From assembly GCA_022509065.1 (NCBI GenBank), contig JAFLTY010000001.1, positions 102,971-166,970 of the forward strand: 64,000 nt of DNA, written 5' to 3'. Shown here piece by piece: positions 49,701-58,210 of the stretch. Under the pieces are notes generated by a model. The model was given only the letters and a program-made list of their open reading frames with translations. It did not search any database and had not been told where the DNA came from. Made by a program: the position numbers and the translations under genes. Source of the DNA: Muribaculaceae bacterium. GTDB taxonomy: Bacteria; Bacteroidota; Bacteroidia; Bacteroidales; Muribaculaceae. Each line of letters starts with the position of its first letter. Within the stretch, counting starts at the first letter, position 1.

Positions 49701-50176
49701 CTCAATACCCATCCTTTATCCTTCACTTCTTTATCCTGAGGGGTGTTGTAGTCAGTGCCTGTAGACCAACGGAAGGGGTTTATCCATGCATAGCATTCGA
49801 GCCCTCGTTCGTGACACTGGTCGATACAGAACTGCAAGGGATCCCACCCGGGATCTAAACCGCGCGTTCCCGTAAGGACTGCCGACCAGGGCTCGTAACT
49901 TGACTTATAAACCGCGTCACACTGCGCCCTTACTTGAAAACAGGCTCCGTTAAGATTCATCCGTTCGAAGCCTTCGATATATGATATCATATCGGCTTTC
50001 TGCTTGGCTATTGCAGTTTCAGAAGTACCTTTGTTCTGTGGCCAGTCTATGTTGACATGGGTTGTGAACCAGGTCGAGCGAAATTCGCGTTTAGGTGTCT
50101 GTGTACCGGCTGAAGCGGTAACAGCGGCAAATACAGTGACTGTCGCAGCTACGACGAATTGTTTTTTTGAAATCAT
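46769..50176 (-). CDS. Secreted GH10-like (DUF187-type) glycoside hydrolase-like protein with Fn3-like domains and C-terminal sorting-like tail
   Basis: KREFRSTWFTTHVNIDWPQ, ACFQVRAQCDAVYKSSYEPWS, GLECYAWINPFRW, VDNYAIDGVLFDDYFYP; tail VYGLSGMLVYEGANIDLFALPTSGHYVVVADGRVFRVAI. Confidence 0.85.
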   Translation of the reverse strand: MISKKQFVVAATVTVFAAVTASAGTQTPKREFRSTWFTTHVNIDWPQNKGTSETAIAKQKADMISYIEGFERMNLNGACFQVRAQCDAVYKSSYEPWSAVLTGTRGLDPGWDPLQFCIDQCHERGLECYAWINPFRWSTGTDYNTPQDKEVKDKGWVLSYGGYYVLNPAIPEAREHILKVCKEIVDNYAIDGVLFDDYFYPNNIPENSSAGDWDLYKSSGTTMSIGDWRRENINIFVRDFQKMIEEAHPDMRFGISPAGVAGDANTSAGKYGVTPNPVAASDWQYSTIYSDPLAWVSEGSIDFISPQIYWQTYHATAPYEPLCQWWSYIADLYGRHFYSSQNVYFFTSANNVQSWNEVTTEVRLNRQYAEPTTLNAPGTIYYSSKYFYGPALSGLGDHLLNTVNQTKALVPVVTWKKVPSFEAPENLIFDGTNLKWDAIEAPRSIMRYTVYAVPIDISTDEAMEESGDGISNDYLLKVSYSTTFELPADKRDGYWFAVCAYDGLGNEYAPAIVNYSTDPSQKVELVSPADNASIGWDETFEWSGIAAAKYVFRLAKDEKFSDIVLTSDRIEDNKYSPDLSSLKPETKYFWNVICYEPGRPGTPSEVRSCTTRDYIAAPAITLVSPEEGADFGDNLSFSWTPETPMVTYTLEIATDESFDNVVLTRTTADTTVSIIPSLLGRGKFFWRVKGNAPFTYDALSATRSFTISSISIGETEPGYTIKQDAAIYPSVDGVTVENLWVRANNGDFNNITFENNGMMERSMVAAGDYVYLTRRSENSEGALLFLEKYDGLTGEHVVSIELGDEARKPYFPLNTVVRDEAGNLAVANLSLNATTTPVYLHLVDTGSGDVTEVAKIQLSGLESARVDHVNVLGDMAAGNFLLFFTLSSTANIVRLTYVNGSLSETKIFAVNEFFPTGLSNFGIAPFIKQVTENDVFVNGGSTGLMRYDLDTKAMTDNAGNCTEYDADVTVANGIDYFTMGEYSYFIFPATDHRGSNGFTFNIVRSENDTFANAALMACVPQCGLGALNSSTASTPISVVKDDNGSARIYVYAVGNGIAAYKLTDNSASLDSVTASDLTMSVSGNTVSFNKTVSSCRVYGLSGMLVYEGANIDLFALPTSGHYVVVADGRVFRVAI

Positions 50177-50282
50177 GATATTATTTTTCAGGTCTTTAGG
50201 TTGGTTATTAATTTAGTAAGTCTAAGTGCGAAATGTCCTCCAAAATGCGAGAAACTATCCACATTTATTGTCGAACCGGCTC

Positions 50283-51395
50283 TTAGTGATTGGAAAAATA
50301 CAAATTGATAAGTTCGTATAATACCGGGTACATGTTGTTAGCAAATTCAGTGAAGCCCAGATCGGTAAGGTGGTAGTTGTCGACAGTTCCTTCTCTGTTA
50401 GTCAGAACCCGGTCACCATGATAGTAGAACAGGTTGGGGTCTTTGGTCACTAAGCCATCGTAAATATCCTTGAGGGTCTGATTTTTTTGAGTAATTGTCT
50501 CAAGTGTCTCCATGTTCCATTTCATTATTGGGAAAATGGGGCTTTCAACCATCAGAATCGGCACATCGGGGTGTACCTGTCTAATCACTTCATAAAAAGG
50601 AATAAGGCGTTCCTGCAACTGCTCCTTGGTGCAGTTTGGCAACATATCCAAAACAATAACCGAGGGGTCGGACTGGGCGATAAGATGCGCCACGTCAATA
50701 TCGAGTTGGGCGTTGCCGCTGAAACCAAGGTTTATCACCTCCCTGTTGAGCATTCGTCCCAATATTGAGGTATGCACCATACCCGCACGTGTCGCACAAC
50801 CGCCCTGCAATATACTCGTGCCATACATTACGATAGGTTTTTGGCGTACGGGCAGATTGACATCAGGTGCCAACAGGACTGCGGCCGAATCGACTCCCAC
50901 ATATATCGAATCGATACCGTCATACAAAGGTAAATAAAGCATGTACTCGCGCATTACCGGCTTCATATCTGTGATAGCCACAGTGGTTGTGTTATGGCTG
51001 TTCAACAGCGGACGCACCGAAGTTACTGTCTCCCATGTTTTGCCGTCGTCATCAAGTGCGTACAAGTCCATACCGCGTATACCGGTAGGTGTCATGTGGT
51101 TCATATTGAACTTGTTGAGTGCTTTCCATTTAAAACCTAACGCCGAGGCATCACTACGGAAACGAATTGCAAGTCCGGCAGAATTTTTTCCAAGTGCCCA
51201 CAACTCCGGTCGAAGCCTTGTCTCCAACGAATCGGGGAAACGTGAGTAAGGTTGGGAAGCGTCGGGTGCCAATGTCCCGTAAAGCGGTAAAGTGTCCGCA
51301 CTGTGCCATTTGAGTTGGTCGGCTTTGAGCGCATAAACTTGGGTCAGAGCGCATAGAGCAAGACCGACAGCAAGAAATCTTTTTATCTGTTTCAA
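50283..51395 (-). CDS. Secreted SGNH/GDSL hydrolase
   Basis: Signal peptide; IVMYGTSILQGGCAT, NLGFSGNA, VLDMLPNCT, DNYHLTDLGF (SGNH blocks). Confidence 0.87.
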   Translation of the reverse strand: MKQIKRFLAVGLALCALTQVYALKADQLKWHSADTLPLYGTLAPDASQPYSRFPDSLETRLRPELWALGKNSAGLAIRFRSDASALGFKWKALNKFNMNHMTPTGIRGMDLYALDDDGKTWETVTSVRPLLNSHNTTTVAITDMKPVMREYMLYLPLYDGIDSIYVGVDSAAVLLAPDVNLPVRQKPIVMYGTSILQGGCATRAGMVHTSILGRMLNREVINLGFSGNAQLDIDVAHLIAQSDPSVIVLDMLPNCTKEQLQERLIPFYEVIRQVHPDVPILMVESPIFPIMKWNMETLETITQKNQTLKDIYDGLVTKDPNLFYYHGDRVLTNREGTVDNYHLTDLGFTEFANNMYPVLYELINLYFSNH

Positions 51396-51451
51396 AATCT
51401 AAAAGTTTTTTAGTTTAGAGAATCAATTTAATGCAAATATACGCATAATTT

Positions 51452-51479
51452 TTTGAAACGCGCCATATACCTATTTTTG
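51452..51479 (+). promoter_or_regulatory. Predicted Bacteroidetes-type promoter for feoB
   Basis: TTTG (51452-51455), 16-nt spacer, TATTTTTG (51472-51479) matching TAnnTTTG; start codon at 51538. Confidence 0.55.
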
Positions 51480-51537
51480 GGTATTTTTATCATTAAAATG
51501 CATGTTTTATCTTTTTTAATACTATTATTGGACAGAA

Positions 51538-54003
51538 ATGCCGAAATTTGCCACCGAAACAAAGCCAATTTCAAAAGGAATGCGACTATCGGATCTCCAA
51601 ACCGGTCAAACAGGAATAATATCCAAGGTATTAGGCCACGGCTCGTTCAGAAAACGCGTCATGGAGATGGGTTTTGTACGCGGTCGCACCGTAACGGCTT
51701 TGTTGACGGCTCCTTTGCAGGATCCCATCAAATACTCGCTTATGGGTTACGAGGTGTCTTTACGTCGTTCGGAAGCCAACCTTATCGAGATAGTGCTTCA
51801 ACCTGTAGACAAGGAGTCAGCCGGTTCTGTCCAGCAAAACTTGAATCACCCCGTCCACACTGCCCTGCTGTCAGAGAACGAGACTGCCCAAGATAAATCA
51901 CATGGGCATTCAAACGCCATCGAAAATCATGCCAATATCATCAATGTCGCCCTGGTAGGAAATCCGAATTGCGGAAAGACGTCGCTCTTCAACATAGCAT
52001 GTAAAGCCAGCGAACATGTGGGTAACTACAGCGGTGTCACCGTCGATGCAAAAACCGGTCATTTGCGATACGGCTCGTTTTTGTTTAATATCATCGACTT
52101 GCCGGGCACATACTCCCTGTCCTCATATTCTCCCGAGGAAAAATATGTTCGCAATTATCTGCGCAACGAGGCGGTAGATGTCATTGTCAATGTTGTGGAC
52201 GCCACCAATCTGGAGCGCAATCTGTATCTCACCACCGAGCTGATTGACATGGACCGCTCGATGGTGATAGCGCTAAACATGTACGACGAGGTAAAGCGTG
52301 ACGGCACCAAACTTGATTACAGTCTGCTTGGCGACATGATCGGCGTGCCTATCGTTCCGACGATATCGCGTACCGGCGAGGGTATAGACAATTTGTTTGA
52401 CACTGTCATTAGTGTCTTTGAAGGCAATAACACAAGTGTCCGACATATCCATATCAATCTGGGAAACGAGCTCGAAAACGCCATTCAGCAACTACGCAAC
52501 CGCCTGAAGGACGCTTTTGTTGACAGCCACCAGATTTCTACCCGTTTTATCGCCATCAAATTACTCGAAAACGACCAGGAATTCAACACTGTCGTTGAAG
52601 CACTCCCCACAGGAAAAGACATACTCGAACTACGCGACCGTCTTGTGGAAGAGCTGCATAAACGCACCACGGACGATATCAACGAGACAATAGCTTCGGA
52701 GAAATACGGATTTATAGCCGGTGCCTTAGCCGAGACTCTCAGTGTTGGCGAAAGCAGTCGCCACACGCGCACTACTATCATAGATTCAGTGGTGACGAGC
52801 CGAGTGTTCGGTTATCCCCTCTTCCTTATAGCCATGTTCGTTACCTTCTGGCTGACATTTGCTGTCGGTAAGTACCCCATGGATTGGTTGCAATCTGGAA
52901 TCGACTGGCTAAGCAGTTTTGTTTCAGACACGCTTCCCGACGGTATCCTCAAAGACATGATAGCCGACGGTATTATTGGCGGTGTGGGAGGCGTCATCGT
53001 ATTTTTACCCAATATCCTTATACTCTATTTCTGTCTGTCGTTGATGGAGGATACGGGCTATATGGCTCGCGCCGCTTTTATCATGGACAAACTCATGCAT
53101 CGAATCGGTTTGCACGGCAAATCGTTTATACCCTTAATCATGGGGTTCGGTTGCAATGTCCCGGCAATCATGGCCACTCGCACTATAGAGAGCCGCTCGA
53201 GCCGCATCATAACCATACTCATCAATCCTTTCATGTCATGCTCGGCTCGAGTCCCACTTTATGTCCTGCTGGTAGGCACTTTCTTCGAGGCTCATGCCGC
53301 TTTGGTGTTTTTCGCCATTTATATAGCCGGCATTCTTGTGGCCATCCTTTCCGCCAAACTTCTTCGACGTTTCCTTTTCAGAAAGGATGAGACACCGTTT
53401 GTCATGGAATTGCCTCCATACCGAGTACCCACCTGGCCTAATTTATTACGCCACTCATGGACAAAAGGAGTACAATATCTGCGAAAGATGAGCGGCCTAA
53501 TTTTGGTGGCATCCATTATCGTGTGGGCTCTGAATTATTTCCCACGGCCTGTCAGCACTCCCGAAACTCAACCGTTACAGCAACAGACCGTCCAGACGGA
53601 TTCCTATCTTAAAATGGCGGGAAAAGCTATCAATCCAGTCATGGAACCTTTAGGATTTTCGTGGCAAGCCACTGTTGCGGCTCTCGCAGGAGTGCCGGCC
53701 AAAGAAATCGTCGTGTCCACTTTGGGAGTCCTTTACACCGGCAACGAAGCCGTTAACGACACTTCATTGGGCGTGCGTCTCCAAGAGATTAATCCGGTGA
53801 CCGACCGTCCCGACTTTACTGCGGCAACGGCTCTTTCGTTCATGATTTTCATTCTGCTTTACTGTCCTTGCCTTGCAACGGTGATAGCCATAGTACGCGA
53901 GACTCGCCATATCAAATATGGTGTCTTCGCCGTCGTTTACAACACTATTCTGGCGTGGCTCGTTGCATTCGGCACCTATCACGTGGCACTGCTGTTCCAG
54001 TGA
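51538..54003 (+). CDS. feoB: Ferrous iron transporter, FeoA-FeoB fusion
   Basis: N-terminal FeoA (MRLSDLQTGQTGIISKVLG...MGFVRGRTV), then VALVGNPNCGKTSLFN, DLPGTYSLSSYSPEE, NMYDEVKRDG and membrane GFGCNVPAIMATR. Confidence 0.96.
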   Translation: MPKFATETKPISKGMRLSDLQTGQTGIISKVLGHGSFRKRVMEMGFVRGRTVTALLTAPLQDPIKYSLMGYEVSLRRSEANLIEIVLQPVDKESAGSVQQNLNHPVHTALLSENETAQDKSHGHSNAIENHANIINVALVGNPNCGKTSLFNIACKASEHVGNYSGVTVDAKTGHLRYGSFLFNIIDLPGTYSLSSYSPEEKYVRNYLRNEAVDVIVNVVDATNLERNLYLTTELIDMDRSMVIALNMYDEVKRDGTKLDYSLLGDMIGVPIVPTISRTGEGIDNLFDTVISVFEGNNTSVRHIHINLGNELENAIQQLRNRLKDAFVDSHQISTRFIAIKLLENDQEFNTVVEALPTGKDILELRDRLVEELHKRTTDDINETIASEKYGFIAGALAETLSVGESSRHTRTTIIDSVVTSRVFGYPLFLIAMFVTFWLTFAVGKYPMDWLQSGIDWLSSFVSDTLPDGILKDMIADGIIGGVGGVIVFLPNILILYFCLSLMEDTGYMARAAFIMDKLMHRIGLHGKSFIPLIMGFGCNVPAIMATRTIESRSSRIITILINPFMSCSARVPLYVLLVGTFFEAHAALVFFAIYIAGILVAILSAKLLRRFLFRKDETPFVMELPPYRVPTWPNLLRHSWTKGVQYLRKMSGLILVASIIVWALNYFPRPVSTPETQPLQQQTVQTDSYLKMAGKAINPVMEPLGFSWQATVAALAGVPAKEIVVSTLGVLYTGNEAVNDTSLGVRLQEINPVTDRPDFTAATALSFMIFILLYCPCLATVIAIVRETRHIKYGVFAVVYNTILAWLVAFGTYHVALLFQ

Positions 54004-54016
54004 TTACCGACATGCT

Positions 54017-56917
54017 TCAGCGCTTCTTGGGTTGGATATTCAGTCTATACTGTACCGATAGCATGACGTAACGCGGTATTGTATTGACATACGAAACTGT
54101 ACGTCCCGAAGCGGTAACAGCATAATTGACATTGGATAATTGCTGTAATATATCGAAGCCGTCCAGCATAAATATCCAGTGTTTGTTATTAACGGGCGCA
54201 TAGCTTACCCTGAGATTCCATACCGGGTCGGTCGTGTCCAGATAATCGCTACCGTAGCCGCGGCGGGTGTAACACATGAAGTCTGTGCTCATGCTGAAGC
54301 CGGCCGGCAGGATGAAGGTGCCGTTTATGCCATAATTTAGATGAGTGGCATTGAGCGTATTGAAACCGGGCTGTTGGGAGGTGGTATGACGAGTTGTCAC
54401 ATCACAGCGCAGTCCGATGTTTTGCGAACCTATCTGCCATCCTAATTTCAGATTTTCAGTAAGTGTGTTGTTATGTACGGTGACTCGCTGCGGCTGTGAC
54501 ATGTTAACACCTATCATATCGTTATAGGTGGCAAGAATACCGTCGGTATTCGAGCTCAGAGTGAATTGCTTTGTCGAACCGAACTGCCATTTCAGCTCAT
54601 TGGTGACAGCCCATGTGCGGTTTCCGTTAACGTTATACATTTTGTTGTATCGCACGCCAGTCGAGGTATCGTAAGTGTAACCGCGTGTCAACGAATTGGA
54701 TGCGTGCGTATAGCTGAAATACAGTATATTCATAAATGTTGGATGCGAGAGGGGCGTGTACTGCCAGCGGAACAAATGACGATGGCGCCATGCAGTCTTC
54801 AAGTCAGGGTTTCCCATGTATATATTCAGAGGGTCGGAATCGTTGACAACATCCACCATGTCGAACAGGTCGGGAAGTGTCGGAGTGACACTGTAGCTGT
54901 AACGAAGCGAGTTTCGGAATTTCTTTTGTCTGCCTTCGCCTGTGCCGTTAAAATCATACTGTAGCATAGCTCCGGTGTAACCCTGGATATTGATTGTCGC
55001 GAATGATTTCGACAGTCGGTAGTCGGTGTTGTTGGTGTTGTATGCGAACTTGCGATGTTCGAGGGACAACGTGGGCTGCAGAGTAAGAGTAAGGTTGGAT
55101 TCGCCCAATGTGGTGTAATATGTCAGTATCGGCATAAGACTGTGGTTATTGATCACAGTGTTTGAGCTGTAACTGTTTTTGGGATCGAGCGCCAACAAAT
55201 AATCGACAGGCAAGGTGCCGTAGATACCGCTGTCGTTGAGTCTGTCTAAGGCGTAAAGATACGAGTCGCGGGTCTTTTCACTGAATTCGTAATCATATTT
55301 TAACAACGCAAAATAATGGGCTCCTGCCGACGAATACTGTACTGATCCACCCAGATCGGTCTGATGATTGGGTTGGCCGTTGGTGAATTGTCTTAGCTTT
55401 TGAGTGAGCGGATTGAGGCCTCCATAATTTATCTCGTAGTCGCGCCAAAGCTCCGATTTTTCATTGTTATAGCCTACATGTCCCACGACGACAATAACGT
55501 CGTTGCTTTTTGGAAGATTGAAGCGTAGATAAGGATAAAGGTAGAAATTATTACTGCGGTTCCAGGTATCCGATTGGTTCCTGGAGCGATTAAGCAGGCT
55601 CCCGAGCAGTTCTTCCGAACCGGACGAATATATCGCGTCCAGAATCTCGCGTGACATCTCGCCCGGGTCGTGCGAAAACGCTCCGCTTAAGTTGGACGAA
55701 TTCATTTTTCCGTACGTATAACTGTATGAAGTGTTCACACCCAGCGACATCGATTTGTTTAGTTCGAAGTTTAACATGTGTGCCGTTCTAAAGGACGATA
55801 CGCGGCTGTGAGAATTGGAGTAAGAATTTTCGTAATTGTCACCGTCAGGCAAAAAATTTATCCGGTCGGTGGTCTGCTGCACGTTATCGATGCTTTGTGT
55901 GAAGTTTGCTGTTCCTTCGGCATAAACCTTGCTTTCGGGATGCTCGTAGTTGTAGTTGATGGCACCGGTGGCGTACTGCTTCGTGCCGTCTGGCATCTCA
56001 TCTGGAGTCCAGGTGTCGTCACGACCGGGGGTTCGGTTTGAGTTCAGGTTGTTGACATTGGCAACAGCGCTGATACGTGTCGTGGGATTGAACCACGACA
56101 GAAAGGCTTTGCCGAGATAGCGGTCGCTCGTTCCGTATCCGGCCTGGGTGTTCACCAGCCATCCTATGTTATACTCTTTTTTGAGTTGAATGTTCATGGT
56201 AAGCACTTTGGTGGCTTCATTTCCCATCAAAACGTTTTGTTTGGTAGGTGCCTCATAAACCTTGATATCTTTGACGGTATAAGCGGCAATATTCTCTAAC
56301 ATGAGGTTGTTGTTGCCGTCAAAAAACTGTTTTCCGTCAAGCAACAACGACTCCACGAATTCGCCATTCACTTTTATCTGACCGTCCGTATTAAGTTCCA
56401 CTCCCGGGAGCTGGGCTATCAAAGCATCAAGCATAGACCCTTCGGCAAGATTGAAGGCGTCGGCGTTATATACAAGTGTGTCGCCGTCATTGTAAAATTT
56501 GATTTTTGAGCTGGTGACAGTCACCTCTTTCAACATAACCGGGGCGCGTTCCATGTAAATCACACCCATGTCGCGAGCCCTTTCTCGCTTACCTATCTTA
56601 TCAACCGTTTGGGTCATCGTCAACGGTTTGTATCCTTCGCAGGTCACTTCGAAGACGTATGTCGAGTCGACACGCGGCACTTTAATATAGAAATACGACA
56701 TCGTGTCGACGGCTCCGGCCTTCCATACAACTCCCATGTTTGAGGTCACCGAATCGCTCGCATTGCCTTCGGCATCCATCAAAAAAACCTTAGCGTGGAT
56801 TAAGTCGGTCTTAGCAAACGATTCCTTGACACGACCTGCCAGGAAGAAATCGTCATCTGCACCATAGAAGACAATAACGGAAACAAGGAGAAAAAAGGTG
56901 AGCAGGAGCTTTTTCAT
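54017..56917 (-). CDS. TonB-dependent-receptor-like outer membrane beta-barrel protein
   Basis: Signal peptide, carboxypeptidase-like regulatory N-terminal domain, plug-like DALIAQLPGVELNTDGQIKVNGEFVESLLLDGKQFF, long beta-strand-rich C-terminal region. Confidence 0.88.
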   Translation of the reverse strand: MKKLLLTFFLLVSVIVFYGADDDFFLAGRVKESFAKTDLIHAKVFLMDAEGNASDSVTSNMGVVWKAGAVDTMSYFYIKVPRVDSTYVFEVTCEGYKPLTMTQTVDKIGKRERARDMGVIYMERAPVMLKEVTVTSSKIKFYNDGDTLVYNADAFNLAEGSMLDALIAQLPGVELNTDGQIKVNGEFVESLLLDGKQFFDGNNNLMLENIAAYTVKDIKVYEAPTKQNVLMGNEATKVLTMNIQLKKEYNIGWLVNTQAGYGTSDRYLGKAFLSWFNPTTRISAVANVNNLNSNRTPGRDDTWTPDEMPDGTKQYATGAINYNYEHPESKVYAEGTANFTQSIDNVQQTTDRINFLPDGDNYENSYSNSHSRVSSFRTAHMLNFELNKSMSLGVNTSYSYTYGKMNSSNLSGAFSHDPGEMSREILDAIYSSGSEELLGSLLNRSRNQSDTWNRSNNFYLYPYLRFNLPKSNDVIVVVGHVGYNNEKSELWRDYEINYGGLNPLTQKLRQFTNGQPNHQTDLGGSVQYSSAGAHYFALLKYDYEFSEKTRDSYLYALDRLNDSGIYGTLPVDYLLALDPKNSYSSNTVINNHSLMPILTYYTTLGESNLTLTLQPTLSLEHRKFAYNTNNTDYRLSKSFATINIQGYTGAMLQYDFNGTGEGRQKKFRNSLRYSYSVTPTLPDLFDMVDVVNDSDPLNIYMGNPDLKTAWRHRHLFRWQYTPLSHPTFMNILYFSYTHASNSLTRGYTYDTSTGVRYNKMYNVNGNRTWAVTNELKWQFGSTKQFTLSSNTDGILATYNDMIGVNMSQPQRVTVHNNTLTENLKLGWQIGSQNIGLRCDVTTRHTTSQQPGFNTLNATHLNYGINGTFILPAGFSMSTDFMCYTRRGYGSDYLDTTDPVWNLRVSYAPVNNKHWIFMLDGFDILQQLSNVNYAVTASGRTVSYVNTIPRYVMLSVQYRLNIQPKKR

Positions 56918-56975
56918 ATCAGTTATGCGATTGATGTTCGGTCTATAAATTGATGTTCTTTCTTTAAATATGACG

Positions 56976-57004
56976 CAAAATTACGGTTTTTGTGACATTG
57001 CAAA
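56976..57004 (-). promoter_or_regulatory. Predicted Bacteroidetes-type promoter for the outer membrane barrel gene
   Basis: On the minus strand: TTTG (57004-57001), 17-nt spacer, TAATTTTG (56983-56976), matching TTTG-N17-TAnnTTTG. Confidence 0.65.
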
Positions 57005-57025
57005 GTTTGAAAAAATGTTAAAAAT

Positions 57026-57034
57026 GGGGGGGGG
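57026..57034. repeat. G9/C9 homopolymer tract
   Basis: Read directly: ...AAAATGGGGGGGGGTGTT...; 22 bp upstream of the predicted -33 element of the barrel gene. Confidence 0.95.
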
Positions 57035-57079
57035 TGTTAAATAGTATTAAGAAACCGGCTCTAACAAACGCTCTTTGGA

Positions 57080-58180
57080 TTAGGTGTCGATAAACAGCCT
57101 TGCAATTGTATCATCGCTGAGAAGCCATTGCCGTTCGGGTATTGTGATGACATTGCCCTGACGCACGAGACGCCCGTAAGGAACTGTCTCAATGTTGGAC
57201 AACAAAACACCACGGAAGCGCTCGGGAATATCATCGAGGTCAAGTCCGGCCGCTGTGCGAAGCCGTGTCATGATGATGTCGTTGACAATATTGGTATCGG
57301 TTTCTTTTTCGACCTGACATGGCAAACTGCTTCGTTCTAACGCTACCAACCATTGGTTTATGTTCGAGGGGTTAAAGCGACGCGCTTTTCCGTCAAACGA
57401 ATGCGCTGAGGGACCAAGTCCCAGATAAGGGGTATTGTTCCAATATGAAGAATTGTGTTTCGACGAAAATCCCGGCAACGCAAAATTTGATATCTCATAA
57501 TGTTTGTAACCCGCATCGCTTAACATGCTGCATGTCATGTGGTACATCTGCTCAATCAATTCGTCTGATGCTTCGCTGACAATACCTTTGTCGCGCCAGA
57601 CAGACAATCGTGTGCCGGCTTCGTATGACAATATATACACCGAGAGATGTTGGGGTTTCAGACAGATGATTTCCGTCAATGTTTGCTCAAGAGACTGCAG
57701 TGACTGGCCGGGCAGTCCGAGAATGATGTCCAGGCTGATGTTTTCAAAATGGTCTTTGAGTTTATGAGCAGCGTGGATAGCTCGCGCGCCGTCATGACGT
57801 CTTCCGATAGTCTTTAACTCCGCGTCATTTAACGACTGCACTCCCATGCTGACTCTGTTCACGCCGAGGCGGAGCCATTGCTCGATGAGCTCTTCTTCAA
57901 CGTCATCGGGATTGACCTCGATGGTAAATTCATTAACCCGATTGCTTACGGGCAACCAACGGCCTAACTCGGCAAGCGCTTCGGGACTTAAAACCGACGG
58001 TGTGCCTCCGCCTATGTAAATAGTGCCTATATCGTCCACCTCGCCGCGTCTCATGTGCCATTCCACGCTGAGAGCTTTCAAATAACGCGCCATGTAGTCA
58101 TTAATGCGCGGCAAGGAATAAAAGTCGCAATAGGCACATTTCGACTTACAGAACGGGACGTGTATATACAGACCTGACAT
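57080..58180 (-). CDS. hemW: Radical SAM heme chaperone HemW-like protein
   Basis: LYIHVPFCKSKCAYCDFYS, IYIGGGTPS, EVNPDD, RVSMGVQSLND, LDIILGLPGQ, GLGPSAHSF motifs. Confidence 0.94.
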   Translation of the reverse strand: MSGLYIHVPFCKSKCAYCDFYSLPRINDYMARYLKALSVEWHMRRGEVDDIGTIYIGGGTPSVLSPEALAELGRWLPVSNRVNEFTIEVNPDDVEEELIEQWLRLGVNRVSMGVQSLNDAELKTIGRRHDGARAIHAAHKLKDHFENISLDIILGLPGQSLQSLEQTLTEIICLKPQHLSVYILSYEAGTRLSVWRDKGIVSEASDELIEQMYHMTCSMLSDAGYKHYEISNFALPGFSSKHNSSYWNNTPYLGLGPSAHSFDGKARRFNPSNINQWLVALERSSLPCQVEKETDTNIVNDIIMTRLRTAAGLDLDDIPERFRGVLLSNIETVPYGRLVRQGNVITIPERQWLLSDDTIARLFIDT

Positions 58181-58210
58181 AGGACTTATGACTTGGATTA
58201 AAAGTCGGCA

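Noticed and set aside
51538-54003. FeoA-FeoB fusion as a novel architecture
   Set aside because: FeoAB fusions are well known in Bacteroidetes.
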